A stretch of DNA of 64,000 bases from GCA-2684655 sp045105235. Its GTDB lineage: Bacteria > Planctomycetota > UBA1135 > UBA2386. The stretch lies in assembly GCA_045105235.1 (NCBI GenBank), contig JBGCDH010000016.1, positions 131,434-195,433 of the forward strand. The letters are read 5' to 3'. Made by a program: the position numbers and the translations under genes. Every line of letters starts with the position of its first letter. Within the stretch, counting starts at the first letter, position 1. A model generated the notes under the pieces. That model made no database searches, was not told the origin of the DNA, and saw nothing but the letters and a program-made list of their open reading frames with translations. Below, piece by piece: positions 1 through 7,237 of this stretch.

Positions 1-1
1 C

Positions 2-274
2 AAGGTGCTGATGCTCGGGTTCATGCTGCCCATCGCCGAGGTCGAAGGCATGCGTGAGTTCTTGCTGGTGGAGTCGCTGTGGTCGTGTTGCTACGGCACG
101 CCCCCCAACGTCAACGGCCTGGTTCGCTGCGTCATGCCAGAGAGACGCACGACCGACTACCTCTTTGATCCGCTCAAGCTGGTTGGCACGCTGCGCGTCA
201 AGGAGACGGTGCTCGACGGCTACTGCGTCGACGTCTTCCAGCTGCACGTCGACTTCCTCGAGGTGGTGGAGTAG
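2..274 (+). CDS. DUF3299-like protein, C-terminal fragment
   Basis: The reading frame is open from the window edge, so the N-terminus lies outside. The visible 90 residues resemble the end of DUF3299 proteins: a GFMLP segment, a double-Cys SCCYGTPP motif, then a V-G-T-L-R-V strand and a closing Y-C-V-D-V-F strand. DUF3299 proteins are small, mostly exported and of unknown function; they often sit beside transport genes. It is followed by 148 bp of very GC-rich sequence before the next gene, so it is probably the last gene of its unit. The family call rests on a short stretch and is moderate. Confidence 0.55.
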   Translation, partial: KVLMLGFMLPIAEVEGMREFLLVESLWSCCYGTPPNVNGLVRCVMPERRTTDYLFDPLKLVGTLRVKETVLDGYCVDVFQLHVDFLEVVE

Positions 275-409
275 CGCGCCGCCGATCCTGGCGGGTCATC
301 CGGCAGGCCGCCAGGCGGGCCCTCGGACGGGCCACCCGTCCGGTGGCATCGCGGCTGGCGCGATTCGGGACGCTCGCTGAGCGCTTCGCTCCCGGTGCCA
401 TTCGGACGC

Positions 410-415
410 TATACT
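410..415 (+). promoter_or_regulatory. -10 box TATACT of a leaderless gene
   Basis: TATACT ends 7 nt before the ATG at 423, and no Shine-Dalgarno sequence lies between. This is the spacing at which transcription would begin on the start codon. No good -35 is visible. Confidence 0.5.
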
Positions 416-422
416 TGCGCGT

Positions 423-1646
423 ATGCTCGCACTGACGCTGACCATTGCGGCCTTGCTGCCGCAGAATCAGGGGCAACGCACGTTGCCCGCGCCCGATCCC
501 AACGAGGGCAACTTCCAAAAGTGGATGACCTACGTGCAGCCGGCTGGGCACGAGGAGGCCTACCGTGAGATTGGCTGGCGCAACGAGTTTTGGCCGGCGG
601 TGCAAGAGGCAAAGCGGCTCGGCCGCCCGATCCTGTTTTGGACCATGAATGGCCACCCGCTCGGCTGCACATGAAACAACGGTGTTCGGGGCAGACAGTT
701 GGTCTGGTCCAACCCAAGGATTCGCAAGCTCACGCGGGAGTTCGTCTCGGTCGCCGACGGCGTCTACATGCTCTACCCAGAGGACGCGGGCAACCTCAAC
801 CGCGTCAAGAACAACGAAGACCATCAGTTCTTCAAGCGTTTCGGCGAGTCGATGCCGCCCGGTGACTGGCACCATCCAGGCACCAAGCAGGGCATCTACA
901 TGATCGGTCCGGACGGCGAGTATCTCGAGGGCTGCTTTGCGGCCAGTGGTGCTCCTGACGACGTGGCCGGCCGGCTCAAGCGGGCGCTGCAGCGCTGGGA
1001 AACCTTGCGCAAGGAGAAGGACTACGCCAACGAGCCGGTGCCGTTCGTCAAGACGATGTTGCCGCACGAGCTGACGTCGGCGGAGTTTTTGCTGCGCGTG
1101 CACGCGCGCGATCTGCCGCGCGGCGATCGCAAGCAAATGCGCTTCAGCCCGCGGGAGCACCTGAGTGGCCGTTGGGACGAGTTCATGCAGTGGGCGTGGA
1201 ACGAAAACTGGCACGACACGCCCGACTGGCGCGCGCTGTTGCCCGCGGCCGGCAAAGACGCCAAGTCAGTAGATGAAGATTTTGTCAGCTGGCTGGTTTG
1301 CAACGCGCTCGTCGACAACGTGCGCGGCCAAGCCAACCCGTGGGAGGAGCGCGCGGTCCAAAAGGCTGAGCTCACGGTGCAGCGAGTCGGCACCCAGGCC
1401 GGCAAGGTCAAGCTGGTCTACCGCGGCATGGTCAACCTGGAGCAAGACAATCGGACGCTGCAGATGAAGCTCTACGGCGAAGGGTTGTTCGACAAGAAGG
1501 CCAACGACCTCGTCAAGTTTGAGCTGCTGGCGTCGGGCATGCGCGCCGGCTCGCAGCGCTTCAATCAGCGTTGGACGGACATGGGGCCCGCGCCGATCGG
1601 TTTTGCGATCACGCGCTGGCTGCCCGAGCCCGCCGCGAAGAAGTAG
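423..1646 (+). CDS. Selenoprotein candidate: exported thioredoxin-like protein with Sec84 (in-frame TGA)
   Basis: The frame is open from ATG 423 to TAG 1646 except for one TGA at 672-674. Read as selenocysteine, it gives a 407-residue protein. Residues 1-18 look like a short signal peptide. Residues about 50-200 look thioredoxin-like: a strand LFWTMNGHPLGCT runs into Sec84, so Cys82-Thr83-Sec84 sits where the redox Cys motif of a thioredoxin fold is expected, and a later IGPDG turn fits the fold. The C-terminal 200 residues are not recognised. Coding character continues unchanged past the TGA, and the codons just after it include a rare AGA, as expected if RNA structure constrains them. A stem-loop at 684-713 fits a bacterial SECIS. 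The alternatives are a nonsense mutation or a sequencing error; the second selenoprotein in this window argues against both. Confidence 0.75.
684..713 (+). promoter_or_regulatory. Bacterial SECIS-like stem-loop after TGA 672-674
   Basis: The core is a perfect 5-bp stem, CAGAC (692-696) with GTCTG (702-706), closing a 5-nt loop AGTTG. Outward, 688-690 pair with 708-710 across a G.G mismatch, and 684-686 pair with 711-713 around a bulged C687. The G at loop position 2 is 24 nt after the TGA. A guanosine in the first two loop positions, 16-37 nt from the UGA, is the known bacterial SECIS rule. It would bind SelB to direct Sec insertion. Confidence 0.7.
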
Positions 1647-1662
1647 GCGTCGCCTTTCTGGT

Positions 1663-1676
1663 CCGCGGCTACGCGG
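1663..1676. terminator. Possible bidirectional terminator hairpin between convergent genes
   Basis: CCGCG and CGCGG form a 5-bp stem around the loop GCTA, between the selenoprotein gene and the convergent symporter gene. It overlaps the symporter stop codon (1669-1671). There is no T-run, so intrinsic termination is only a possibility. Confidence 0.3.
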
Positions 1677-3525
1677 GCGCGCCGTCGCCCGTGCCGTCGC
1701 CGGCGCTGGACGCGCCTGATGCGATGCGCAGCAGTGCGATGGCACAGGCCGCCGCACCAGCAAGCAGCCCGGCTCCCTTGCCGTAGTCGCCGAAGATGAC
1801 GGCGCCAACCGCCGGCAGCGTCAGCCAGACGATTGCCGTGCCGAGCACGACGCAGACCAGGTTGCGCGCCAGGGTTCCATCCGGCCGCACGTCTGGGGCG
1901 AGGGCCGCGACCGGACCCCAGCCGGGGCCGTCGGGGCGCACCTTGCGGTAGAAGTTCACGACCTGTTCGGGGTCGGTTTTGGTGAAGAGGGTCGTCGCCA
2001 GCCACAGGAACGCGGTGCCGACGGCCACGATCAGCATCTTGTATTCGCCTGGAAGCTCGGCAAAGAAGCCTTCGGTCGCGTTGGCCTCGAGCGCCGTCAG
2101 GATGCCGAACAGCAGCAGCGAGCCGACCATCGCAACGATCTCGCTCCAAACGTTGATGCGCCACCAGAACCAGCGCAGGATGAAAACCGCGCCGACGCCG
2201 GCACCGAGAGCTGCCAAGAACGCCCAGGCGTCGTCAACCGACAGGCCGCTCGACAGCATCCACCACGCGACGCCCCCGCCGAGCACCAGGATCAGTCCGG
2301 AGGCAATCCGCGAGGCGCGCATCAGCTGGCGGTCGTCGGCGTCCGGCGCGAGGAAGCGCTTGTAGACGTCGTTGACCAGGTAGCTTGCGCCCCAGTTCAT
2401 CTGTGTGCTGATGGTCGACATAAATGCCGCCGCAAACGTCACCAGGAGCAGGCCGCGAAGGCCGGTCGGCGCGAGCTCGCGGATCATCATTGGAAAGCCG
2501 CTGCCGGCGTCGGCGCCTTCGTTGCGCAGCTCGGGGTGCAGCGCGATCGCTGCAAACGCAACCAGGATCCACGGCCACGGCCGCAGGCAGTAGTGCGCGA
2601 GCTGGAAAAACAGCGTCGCCTTGACCGCGTGCTTTTCATCTTTGCACGAGGCCATGCGCTGCACGATGTAGCCGCCGCCGCCGGGTTCGTTGCCGGGATA
2701 CCAGGTGGCCCACCATTGCGAGAGCACCAGCACCGCGAAGATGCCGATCGGCATGACCGCGTTTTCCGCCGTGAAGTCGGGCACAAACGCGAGCGGGTCG
2801 CCTTCGCCGGCGTAGACCTCGTTGAGTCGTTCCTGCATGGCGTCGACGCCGCCGAGATGCGATACGGCAACGACGGCCAGTCCGATGCAGCCGCCCATCG
2901 CGAGCACAAACTGGATCATGTCGGTGATCGCCACGCCCCACAGGCCCGACAGGATCGAGTAGGCGCCGGTGATGGCGAGCATTGCCGCGATCAGCAGAAG
3001 CTGCGTCGATTCGCCGCCGCCGCCCGCCGCCGGATCCGCCGCGGCCGCGCTGGCGTCATACAGCACCGTTTGCTGCAGCACCTGCGCCATCGCCTTGGTC
3101 ACCCAGCCAATCACGATCGAGTTCATGATGATCGCGATGTAGAGCCCGCGGAAGCCGCGCAAGAACGCCGCGGCGCGGCCCGTGTAGCGCAGTTCAATCA
3201 GCTCGACGTCGGTCAGGACTTCTGCCCGCCGCCACAGCTTGGCAAAGACGAAGACCGTCAGCATCCCGCCGAAGGCCCAGGCCCACCAAAACCAGTTGCC
3301 GGCAAGGCCGTGCTTGGCGACCAGCCCGGTGACGGCCAGCGGCGTGTCCGCTGCAAACGTCGTTGCCACCATCGAGGTGCCGGCGATCCACCACGGCAGG
3401 CTGCGCCCGGACGCGAAGTATTCGACAAAGCTCGAGCCCGCCCGATTCTTGAACCAGAGGCCGATGCCGAGCGCGATCGCGAAGTAGCCGCCGATGATGG
3501 CCCAGTCGAGTGCTGCGAGCTCCAT
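1669..3525 (-). CDS. Sodium:solute symporter (SSS family)
   Basis: The 618-residue protein is strongly hydrophobic, with about 13-15 membrane segments and no signal peptide. The N-terminus (WAIIGGYFAIALGIGLWF, then FVEYFASGRSLPWWIAGTSM) is the typical first helix and loop of the SSS family. These inner-membrane carriers couple uptake of sugars, amino acids, urea or similar solutes to Na+. The exact substrate cannot be read. Start ATG 3525 fits the family N-terminus. It is divergent from the ferredoxin gene and convergent with the selenoprotein gene. A longer hydrophobic C-terminus than in minimal 13-helix members is usual for planctomycete paralogues. Confidence 0.9.
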   Translation of the reverse strand: MELAALDWAIIGGYFAIALGIGLWFKNRAGSSFVEYFASGRSLPWWIAGTSMVATTFAADTPLAVTGLVAKHGLAGNWFWWAWAFGGMLTVFVFAKLWRRAEVLTDVELIELRYTGRAAAFLRGFRGLYIAIIMNSIVIGWVTKAMAQVLQQTVLYDASAAAADPAAGGGGESTQLLLIAAMLAITGAYSILSGLWGVAITDMIQFVLAMGGCIGLAVVAVSHLGGVDAMQERLNEVYAGEGDPLAFVPDFTAENAVMPIGIFAVLVLSQWWATWYPGNEPGGGGYIVQRMASCKDEKHAVKATLFFQLAHYCLRPWPWILVAFAAIALHPELRNEGADAGSGFPMMIRELAPTGLRGLLLVTFAAAFMSTISTQMNWGASYLVNDVYKRFLAPDADDRQLMRASRIASGLILVLGGGVAWWMLSSGLSVDDAWAFLAALGAGVGAVFILRWFWWRINVWSEIVAMVGSLLLFGILTALEANATEGFFAELPGEYKMLIVAVGTAFLWLATTLFTKTDPEQVVNFYRKVRPDGPGWGPVAALAPDVRPDGTLARNLVCVVLGTAIVWLTLPAVGAVIFGDYGKGAGLLAGAAACAIALLRIASGASSAGDGTGDGAPA

Positions 3526-3577
3526 GGGGACGGATGTTCGGGGCAGGGGTCGATGGACGCCAGTACGAGCTTGATCC

Positions 3578-3605
3578 TTGATCCGAGCGCGATCGCGGCT
3601 ATCGC
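3578..3605 (+). promoter_or_regulatory. Candidate promoter of the ferredoxin gene
   Basis: TTGATC (3578-3583) and TATCGC (3600-3605) are 16 nt apart. The -10 ends 6 nt before ATG 3612, the leaderless spacing seen repeatedly in this window. Position 6 of the -10 is C instead of T. Confidence 0.4.
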
Positions 3606-3611
3606 ATAGGC

Positions 3612-3911
3612 ATGAACCTCATCGAGGTGCACTTTGCGGAGGTCGACAAGACCGTTTTCGTCGAGCCCGGCACGACGCTGCTCAAAGCGGCGGAGCTGGC
3701 CTCTGTCGATATCTTGACGGGGTGCACGCGCGGCATGTGCGGCACCGATGCCCACCGCATCGAGGCTGCCGCCGAGGCCCTGGAGCCGCCGTCGGACGAC
3801 GAGCGCGGCACTCTCGACCGCATGGGGGTCGAAGGTCACTGCCGGCTGCTGTGCTCCGCTCGGGTTCGTGCCGGGCGGGTCATCGTTGCCGGCGACGCGT
3901 TGACGGACTGA
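3612..3911 (+). CDS. 2Fe-2S ferredoxin-like protein with an Asp at a cluster position
   Basis: The protein has 99 residues with a beta-grasp ferredoxin pattern (VFVEPGTTLLKAAELASVD, then a Cys-rich loop). The loop is Cys38-x4-Cys43-x2-Asp46, where plant-type and adrenodoxin-type ferredoxins have a third Cys. Two further Cys, Cys77 and Cys81, lie in HCRLLCSARV; Cys81 is the usual fourth ligand. It probably binds a 2Fe-2S cluster, either with Asp ligation or with Cys77 replacing the missing Cys. It would carry electrons in the cytoplasm for an unknown partner. The following methyltransferase gene is in the same direction. The family call is fairly secure; cluster ligation is inference. Confidence 0.75.
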   Translation: MNLIEVHFAEVDKTVFVEPGTTLLKAAELASVDILTGCTRGMCGTDAHRIEAAAEALEPPSDDERGTLDRMGVEGHCRLLCSARVRAGRVIVAGDALTD

Positions 3912-3952
3912 GCCGTTTTGGGCAATGTGTCCGCTTGTCCGAGCCCGAAACA

Positions 3953-4042
3953 GTGCCTGACCGAGACACAGTGCCTGACCGAGACACCGTGCCTGACCCA
4001 GACACCGTGCCAGAGCGAAACGCAGTGCCCGAACGAACCGGT
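3953..4042 (+). repeat. Five tandem 18-bp units, each starting with GTG
   Basis: Units begin at 3953, 3971, 3989, 4007 and 4025. The first is GTGCCTGACCGAGACACA; later units diverge progressively. Read in the methyltransferase frame they encode VPDRDT-type hexapeptides, and every unit supplies an in-frame GTG that could be a start codon. Confidence 0.85.
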
Positions 4043-4642
4043 TCGCGACCGCTGCGCGATGGCCTCGGCTTCTTCGGCCGGTTCTTGAAGAATCCCACGT
4101 CGGTAGGTGCCGTGCTGCCGAGCTCGCGCAACCTGTCGCGGCTGCTGGTCGGGTCGCTCGACGAAGTCCAGCCAGGCGAGCTTGTGGTCGAATACGGTCC
4201 CGGCACCGGGCCGATGACCGAAGTCGTGCATGAGCGGCTGCCCGCGGGCGCGAAGTATCTCGGCATCGAGCTCGAGCCGAGCTTCTACGAACGGCTCGTA
4301 AGCCGCTTCCCGACGCGCGACTTTCACCTCGGCTCCGCGGCCGATATCGAGAGCATCCTGAACGAGCGCGGTCTGCCGCGTCCGGTGCGAATCCTCAGCG
4401 GGCTACCGTTTGCGAGTCTGCCGCTGCCGGTGCAGGACCAGATCGTGAAAGGGCTGGTCTGGGCGATGCAGGACTCCAACTGCGACTTCCGCACGTTTCA
4501 GTATGTGCACGCCTACCGCATGCGCGCCGCCAAGCATTTCCGCGCCCAGATGTCCGAGCGCTTTGCGAACTTCCAGCGCCTTGGCCCGAGCATGCGCAAC
4601 GTGCCGCCTGCCTATGTGCTGCGCTACTACGGCGTGAACTGA
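3953..4642 (+). CDS. SAM-dependent methyltransferase, phospholipid N-methyltransferase-like (COG3963 type)
   Basis: The conserved part begins with GFFGRFLKNPTSVGAVLPSS, the hallmark N-terminus of the PmtA/COG3963 group, followed by SAM motif I VVEYGPGTGPMTEVV and acidic motif II GIELEP. These enzymes are related to RsmA/KsgA-type methyltransferases and act on phospholipid headgroups or similar amines at the inner membrane. The true start is uncertain. The frame is open far upstream, overlapping the ferredoxin gene, but five in-frame GTG codons occur in the 18-bp tandem repeat and a TTG lies at 3935. The first repeat GTG is given here (229 residues); any of the later GTGs would keep the whole domain. 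It lies 41 nt after the ferredoxin stop, probably co-transcribed. Confidence 0.75.
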   Translation: MPDRDTVPDRDTVPDPDTVPERNAVPERTGSRPLRDGLGFFGRFLKNPTSVGAVLPSSRNLSRLLVGSLDEVQPGELVVEYGPGTGPMTEVVHERLPAGAKYLGIELEPSFYERLVSRFPTRDFHLGSAADIESILNERGLPRPVRILSGLPFASLPLPVQDQIVKGLVWAMQDSNCDFRTFQYVHAYRMRAAKHFRAQMSERFANFQRLGPSMRNVPPAYVLRYYGVN

Positions 4643-4681
4643 TGCCCCCGAGCTGACGCCCCAGAGCTGACGCCCCCGAGC
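4640..4681 (+). repeat. Three tandem 14-bp units starting at the methyltransferase stop codon
   Basis: The units TGATGCCCCCGAGC, TGACGCCCCAGAGC and TGACGCCCCCGAGC start exactly at the TGA stop. As 14 is not a multiple of 3, the units place TGA in all three frames. Confidence 0.8.
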
Positions 4682-4756
4682 TGCGGTCCGCATCCTGAGG
4701 TCGTCGCGCGCGCTGGGCCGCGTTCTGCAGCGTTTCAGGTTGCGACCGGATCCCGC

Positions 4757-5635
4757 GTGACAATGCCCACGAACTCAAAGCGAACGGTGGTCTTCGCTAC
4801 CTGTCTCGAGCAGCCCGACCTGCAGCCCGATGATGTTCCCATCGCCGCGGCGTTGCAGCAGCGAGGCGCGCGCGTCGTGGCGGCCGCCTGGAACGGTCCG
4901 TTTGCGCCCTTCGCGGCAGCGGACTTGGTGGCCGTTCGTTCGACCTGGGACTACCAGCAGGCGCCGGATGCGTTCTTGGCCTGGCTCGACCGGTTGGACC
5001 GGGAGGGCGCTCGGGTCGTCAACGAGCCGCGGCTGATGCGCTGGAACGCCGACAAGAGCTACCTGCTCGATCTGGCCAAGCGCGGTGCGCCGCTGCCGCC
5101 GACTCGCCGCGTGGAGCCCGATGCGTCTGCTATCGCCGCCGCGATGGATGAGCTGTCGCTCGCGGAGGCCGTCGTGAAGCCGCTTTTCGGCGCTGGCGCG
5201 AGCGGGCTTTCCATCGTGCGACGCGATGATCCGGCCAGCCTGGACGAAGCGGCCGAGCGTCTCGGCGGCGGCGGGCTGCTGCAGCCGCTGCTCGCCGAGA
5301 TCCGCACGCTAGGGGAGACCTCCCTGACGTTCTTTGCCGGGGAGTTCTCGCATGCCGTCGTCAAGCGGCCCGAGCAGGGATCGATCCTCGTGCAGGCAGA
5401 GCACGGTGGTGCGACAGTCGCGGTGGAAGCGGCGGCGGCGCAGCTGGTTTCGGCCCGCGCGGTGCTGGCGATGTTGCCGGAGCTGGCCTGCTATGCGCGG
5501 CTCGACTTCGTGTTTGGCGAGCGCACGTGGCTGATGGAGGTTGAGGTCATCGAGCCCGAGCTCTTTGTGCTCCACGGTGAAGGTGCCGCCGACCGCTGTG
5601 CCGAGGCACTGCTGCGCGCGATTCGCTCGTTCTAG
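4757..5635 (+). CDS. ATP-grasp family ligase-like protein
   Basis: The 292-residue protein has the fold order of ATP-grasp enzymes: an N-terminal Rossmann-like part with a VRSTWDYQ segment (about residues 54-61), the ATP-binding lysine in VVKPLFGAGASG (about 137-148), and a C-terminal ARLDFVFGERTWLMEVEVIEPEL stretch carrying the Asp/Glu metal ligands. This arrangement is seen in the uncharacterised ATP-grasp group related to RimK and prokaryotic glutathione synthetase. It would join a carboxylate to an amine via an acyl phosphate; the substrates are unknown. The start can be GTG 4757 or ATG 4763. It stands alone between the methyltransferase and a convergent membrane protein gene. Confidence 0.8.
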   Translation: MTMPTNSKRTVVFATCLEQPDLQPDDVPIAAALQQRGARVVAAAWNGPFAPFAAADLVAVRSTWDYQQAPDAFLAWLDRLDREGARVVNEPRLMRWNADKSYLLDLAKRGAPLPPTRRVEPDASAIAAAMDELSLAEAVVKPLFGAGASGLSIVRRDDPASLDEAAERLGGGGLLQPLLAEIRTLGETSLTFFAGEFSHAVVKRPEQGSILVQAEHGGATVAVEAAAAQLVSARAVLAMLPELACYARLDFVFGERTWLMEVEVIEPELFVLHGEGAADRCAEALLRAIRSF

Positions 5636-5646
5636 CTATTCGGGCG

Positions 5647-5937
5647 CTACATCGGCGGCAGTGATCGCCGCTGGCGGATCTCATCGGCAAGCATCTCGGC
5701 GAGCTGGTTGGTGCGCTCGAGCTTGTCCTCCAACACGCGGATGCGGTCATCCTGCGATTTGCTGTGGTGCATCGCCAGCATCGCGATCCAGGCGAGCCCG
5801 AGCACGAAGGTGATGATGCCGATTTGCGGCGATGACCAGTTGGGCAGGCGCGTGTTGGCGATGTGTTCGAGAAACAACGACGCGATCAGCAGCGTGGCCA
5901 TGCGCAGGTGGAACGAGGTGTCGTTGGGAAAGCGCAT
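5647..5937 (-). CDS. Small membrane protein, two TM segments and coiled coil
   Basis: The 96-residue protein has hydrophobic segments at about residues 13-25 and 36-54 (ITFVLGLAWIAMLAM), then a charged C-terminal helix, RIRVLEDKLERTNQLAEMLA, likely to form a coiled coil. The frame extends upstream but only this ATG removes an implausible Arg-rich leader. The family is not recognised; it could help anchor or sense at the inner membrane. It is convergent with the ATP-grasp gene, whose stop is 11 nt away, and divergent from the FG-GAP gene. Confidence 0.55.
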   Translation of the reverse strand: MRFPNDTSFHLRMATLLIASLFLEHIANTRLPNWSSPQIGIITFVLGLAWIAMLAMHHSKSQDDRIRVLEDKLERTNQLAEMLADEIRQRRSLPPM

Positions 5938-6035
5938 GCCCCGAGTTTGGCCGCCCCGTCGCAGGAATGCGACGGGAGGGCTGGGAGTTCTCATCCTGGC
6001 GTATCGTCGAGACGTCGGATTTTTCAGGAGAGCAC

Positions 6036-7199
6036 ATGACCCAACCCGTCCCGAATCGCTTCTCGGCAGTATCCGCCGCATCGCTGACCCTTGCGATGGC
6101 GGCTGCCGGTTCCTCTGCGACTGCGCAATACAAAGCCGAACCTGTCCCCGTGCCGGCGGCAGGGGGCGGCTATCGGGTCTCGGCTGCGCTGGGCGATATC
6201 GACGGCGATGACGTTATGGACCTGGTGATGGGGCGCAACGGCGGGTTTGACTGGCGTCGAGGGCTCACAGAAGGGCCGAAGCGCACGTTTGCGGCGGAAA
6301 ACCTGACGCTTGGCTGCGCTGTGTCGCCAAGCTGCGAGAGTGCTGGCGAGCCACGGCTGGTCGATGTCGACAACGACGGCGATCTGGACCTGCTGACGCT
6401 CGACGATCCGAGTCTTGCGGGCGTCCGCAGGTGGCGGCGGATCCGCGCGGTTTGGTTTGCCAATGCCGGCGATGGCACGTTCGGCGAAGCGAGGGCGCTC
6501 GCAGATCGCGAAGGCAAGCCGCTCGATCTGGCCGGCGAGCCGAGCGCGGTCGCGCTGGCGGACTGGGATGGCGACGGCGTGCGTGACTTCCTGGTGGCGA
6601 CGCCGAGTATTCACCTGCATCGCGGCGCGATCGGCGGAGGGTTCGCCAGCAAGCCGCTGAATCTTGGGGTCGCGAGCCGGAGCTTTGCGGTCGTGGACTG
6701 GGACGGGGATGGCCAGCTCGACCTGGTCACGGCCGAGGCCGGTGCGGTCTTGCTGCACCTGCGGGGCGGCGGCGGCGGCGGCGGCGATGGCGGCGGCTTG
6801 CTGGCGGCTGAGCGGGTCGGCAAGTCGGCGGGCGTGTTGGCTCCTCTGCGGCTCACCCTCTGCGATTGGGATGGCGCCGGCGGCCTGGATCTGCTGGTCG
6901 GGGACCATGTCGAGCAGGCTCCGGTGGCGGCGCCGGCTTCTGAGGCGGAAATCGCGCAAGACGACGCAGAGCTCGCCGCCGCCGAGCGGATGCTTGCGGT
7001 TGTGCAGCAAGAGCTCGAGCGTTTGAAGCAGACTCCGCCCCAGCGCACGCTGGGCGCCATGAAGCGGCGAAGCGCATGGCGCGAGGAGCTGCAGCGATGG
7101 TCCGTCGGCCCCGAGGCCGTGCGCACTCGCATTCTGGCTCGCCGCCGGCAGGCGCAAAGTCCGCCGTCGCGCGGGATCGTCCAGGTTCTGCTGCGCTGA
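6036..7199 (+). CDS. Exported FG-GAP/VCBS repeat protein with C-terminal helical region
   Basis: The 387-residue protein has an N-terminal signal peptide (ends near SSATAQ). Five FG-GAP-type repeats carry the calcium-loop signature: GDIDGDDVMDLV, VDVDNDGDLDLL, ADWDGDGVRDFL, VDWDGDGQLDLV and CDWDGAGGLDLL, which together would give a beta-propeller blade set. After a Gly-rich linker the C-terminal third (from about residue 310) is highly charged and helical. Such proteins are abundant, secreted and Ca-binding in Planctomycetota; roles are mostly unknown. ATG 6036 has AGGAG 6 nt upstream, which decides the start. Confidence 0.8.
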   Translation: MTQPVPNRFSAVSAASLTLAMAAAGSSATAQYKAEPVPVPAAGGGYRVSAALGDIDGDDVMDLVMGRNGGFDWRRGLTEGPKRTFAAENLTLGCAVSPSCESAGEPRLVDVDNDGDLDLLTLDDPSLAGVRRWRRIRAVWFANAGDGTFGEARALADREGKPLDLAGEPSAVALADWDGDGVRDFLVATPSIHLHRGAIGGGFASKPLNLGVASRSFAVVDWDGDGQLDLVTAEAGAVLLHLRGGGGGGGDGGGLLAAERVGKSAGVLAPLRLTLCDWDGAGGLDLLVGDHVEQAPVAAPASEAEIAQDDAELAAAERMLAVVQQELERLKQTPPQRTLGAMKRRSAWREELQRWSVGPEAVRTRILARRRQAQSPPSRGIVQVLLR

Positions 7200-7237
7200 C
7201 GCGGGGCGAACGGCATACTGCTCGCCGAGAACCAGCT

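Noticed and set aside
423..674. A short 83-residue gene ending at TGA, with a separate gene starting at TTG 699
   Set aside because: Both halves are in the same frame, the fold is cut in the middle of the active site, and a SECIS-like hairpin follows the TGA.
198..1214. Long minus-strand open frame opposite the selenoprotein gene
   Set aside because: It is Arg/His/Ala-rich and mirrors the codon bias of the plus-strand gene; no family features. It is a shadow frame.
2536..3609. 357-codon plus-strand frame opposite the symporter gene
   Set aside because: Rich in Arg, Gln and Asp as expected from antisense of membrane helices.
3578..3952. Long N-terminal extension of the phospholipid-type methyltransferase
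   Set aside because: It overlaps the ferredoxin gene in another frame and has no family similarity.
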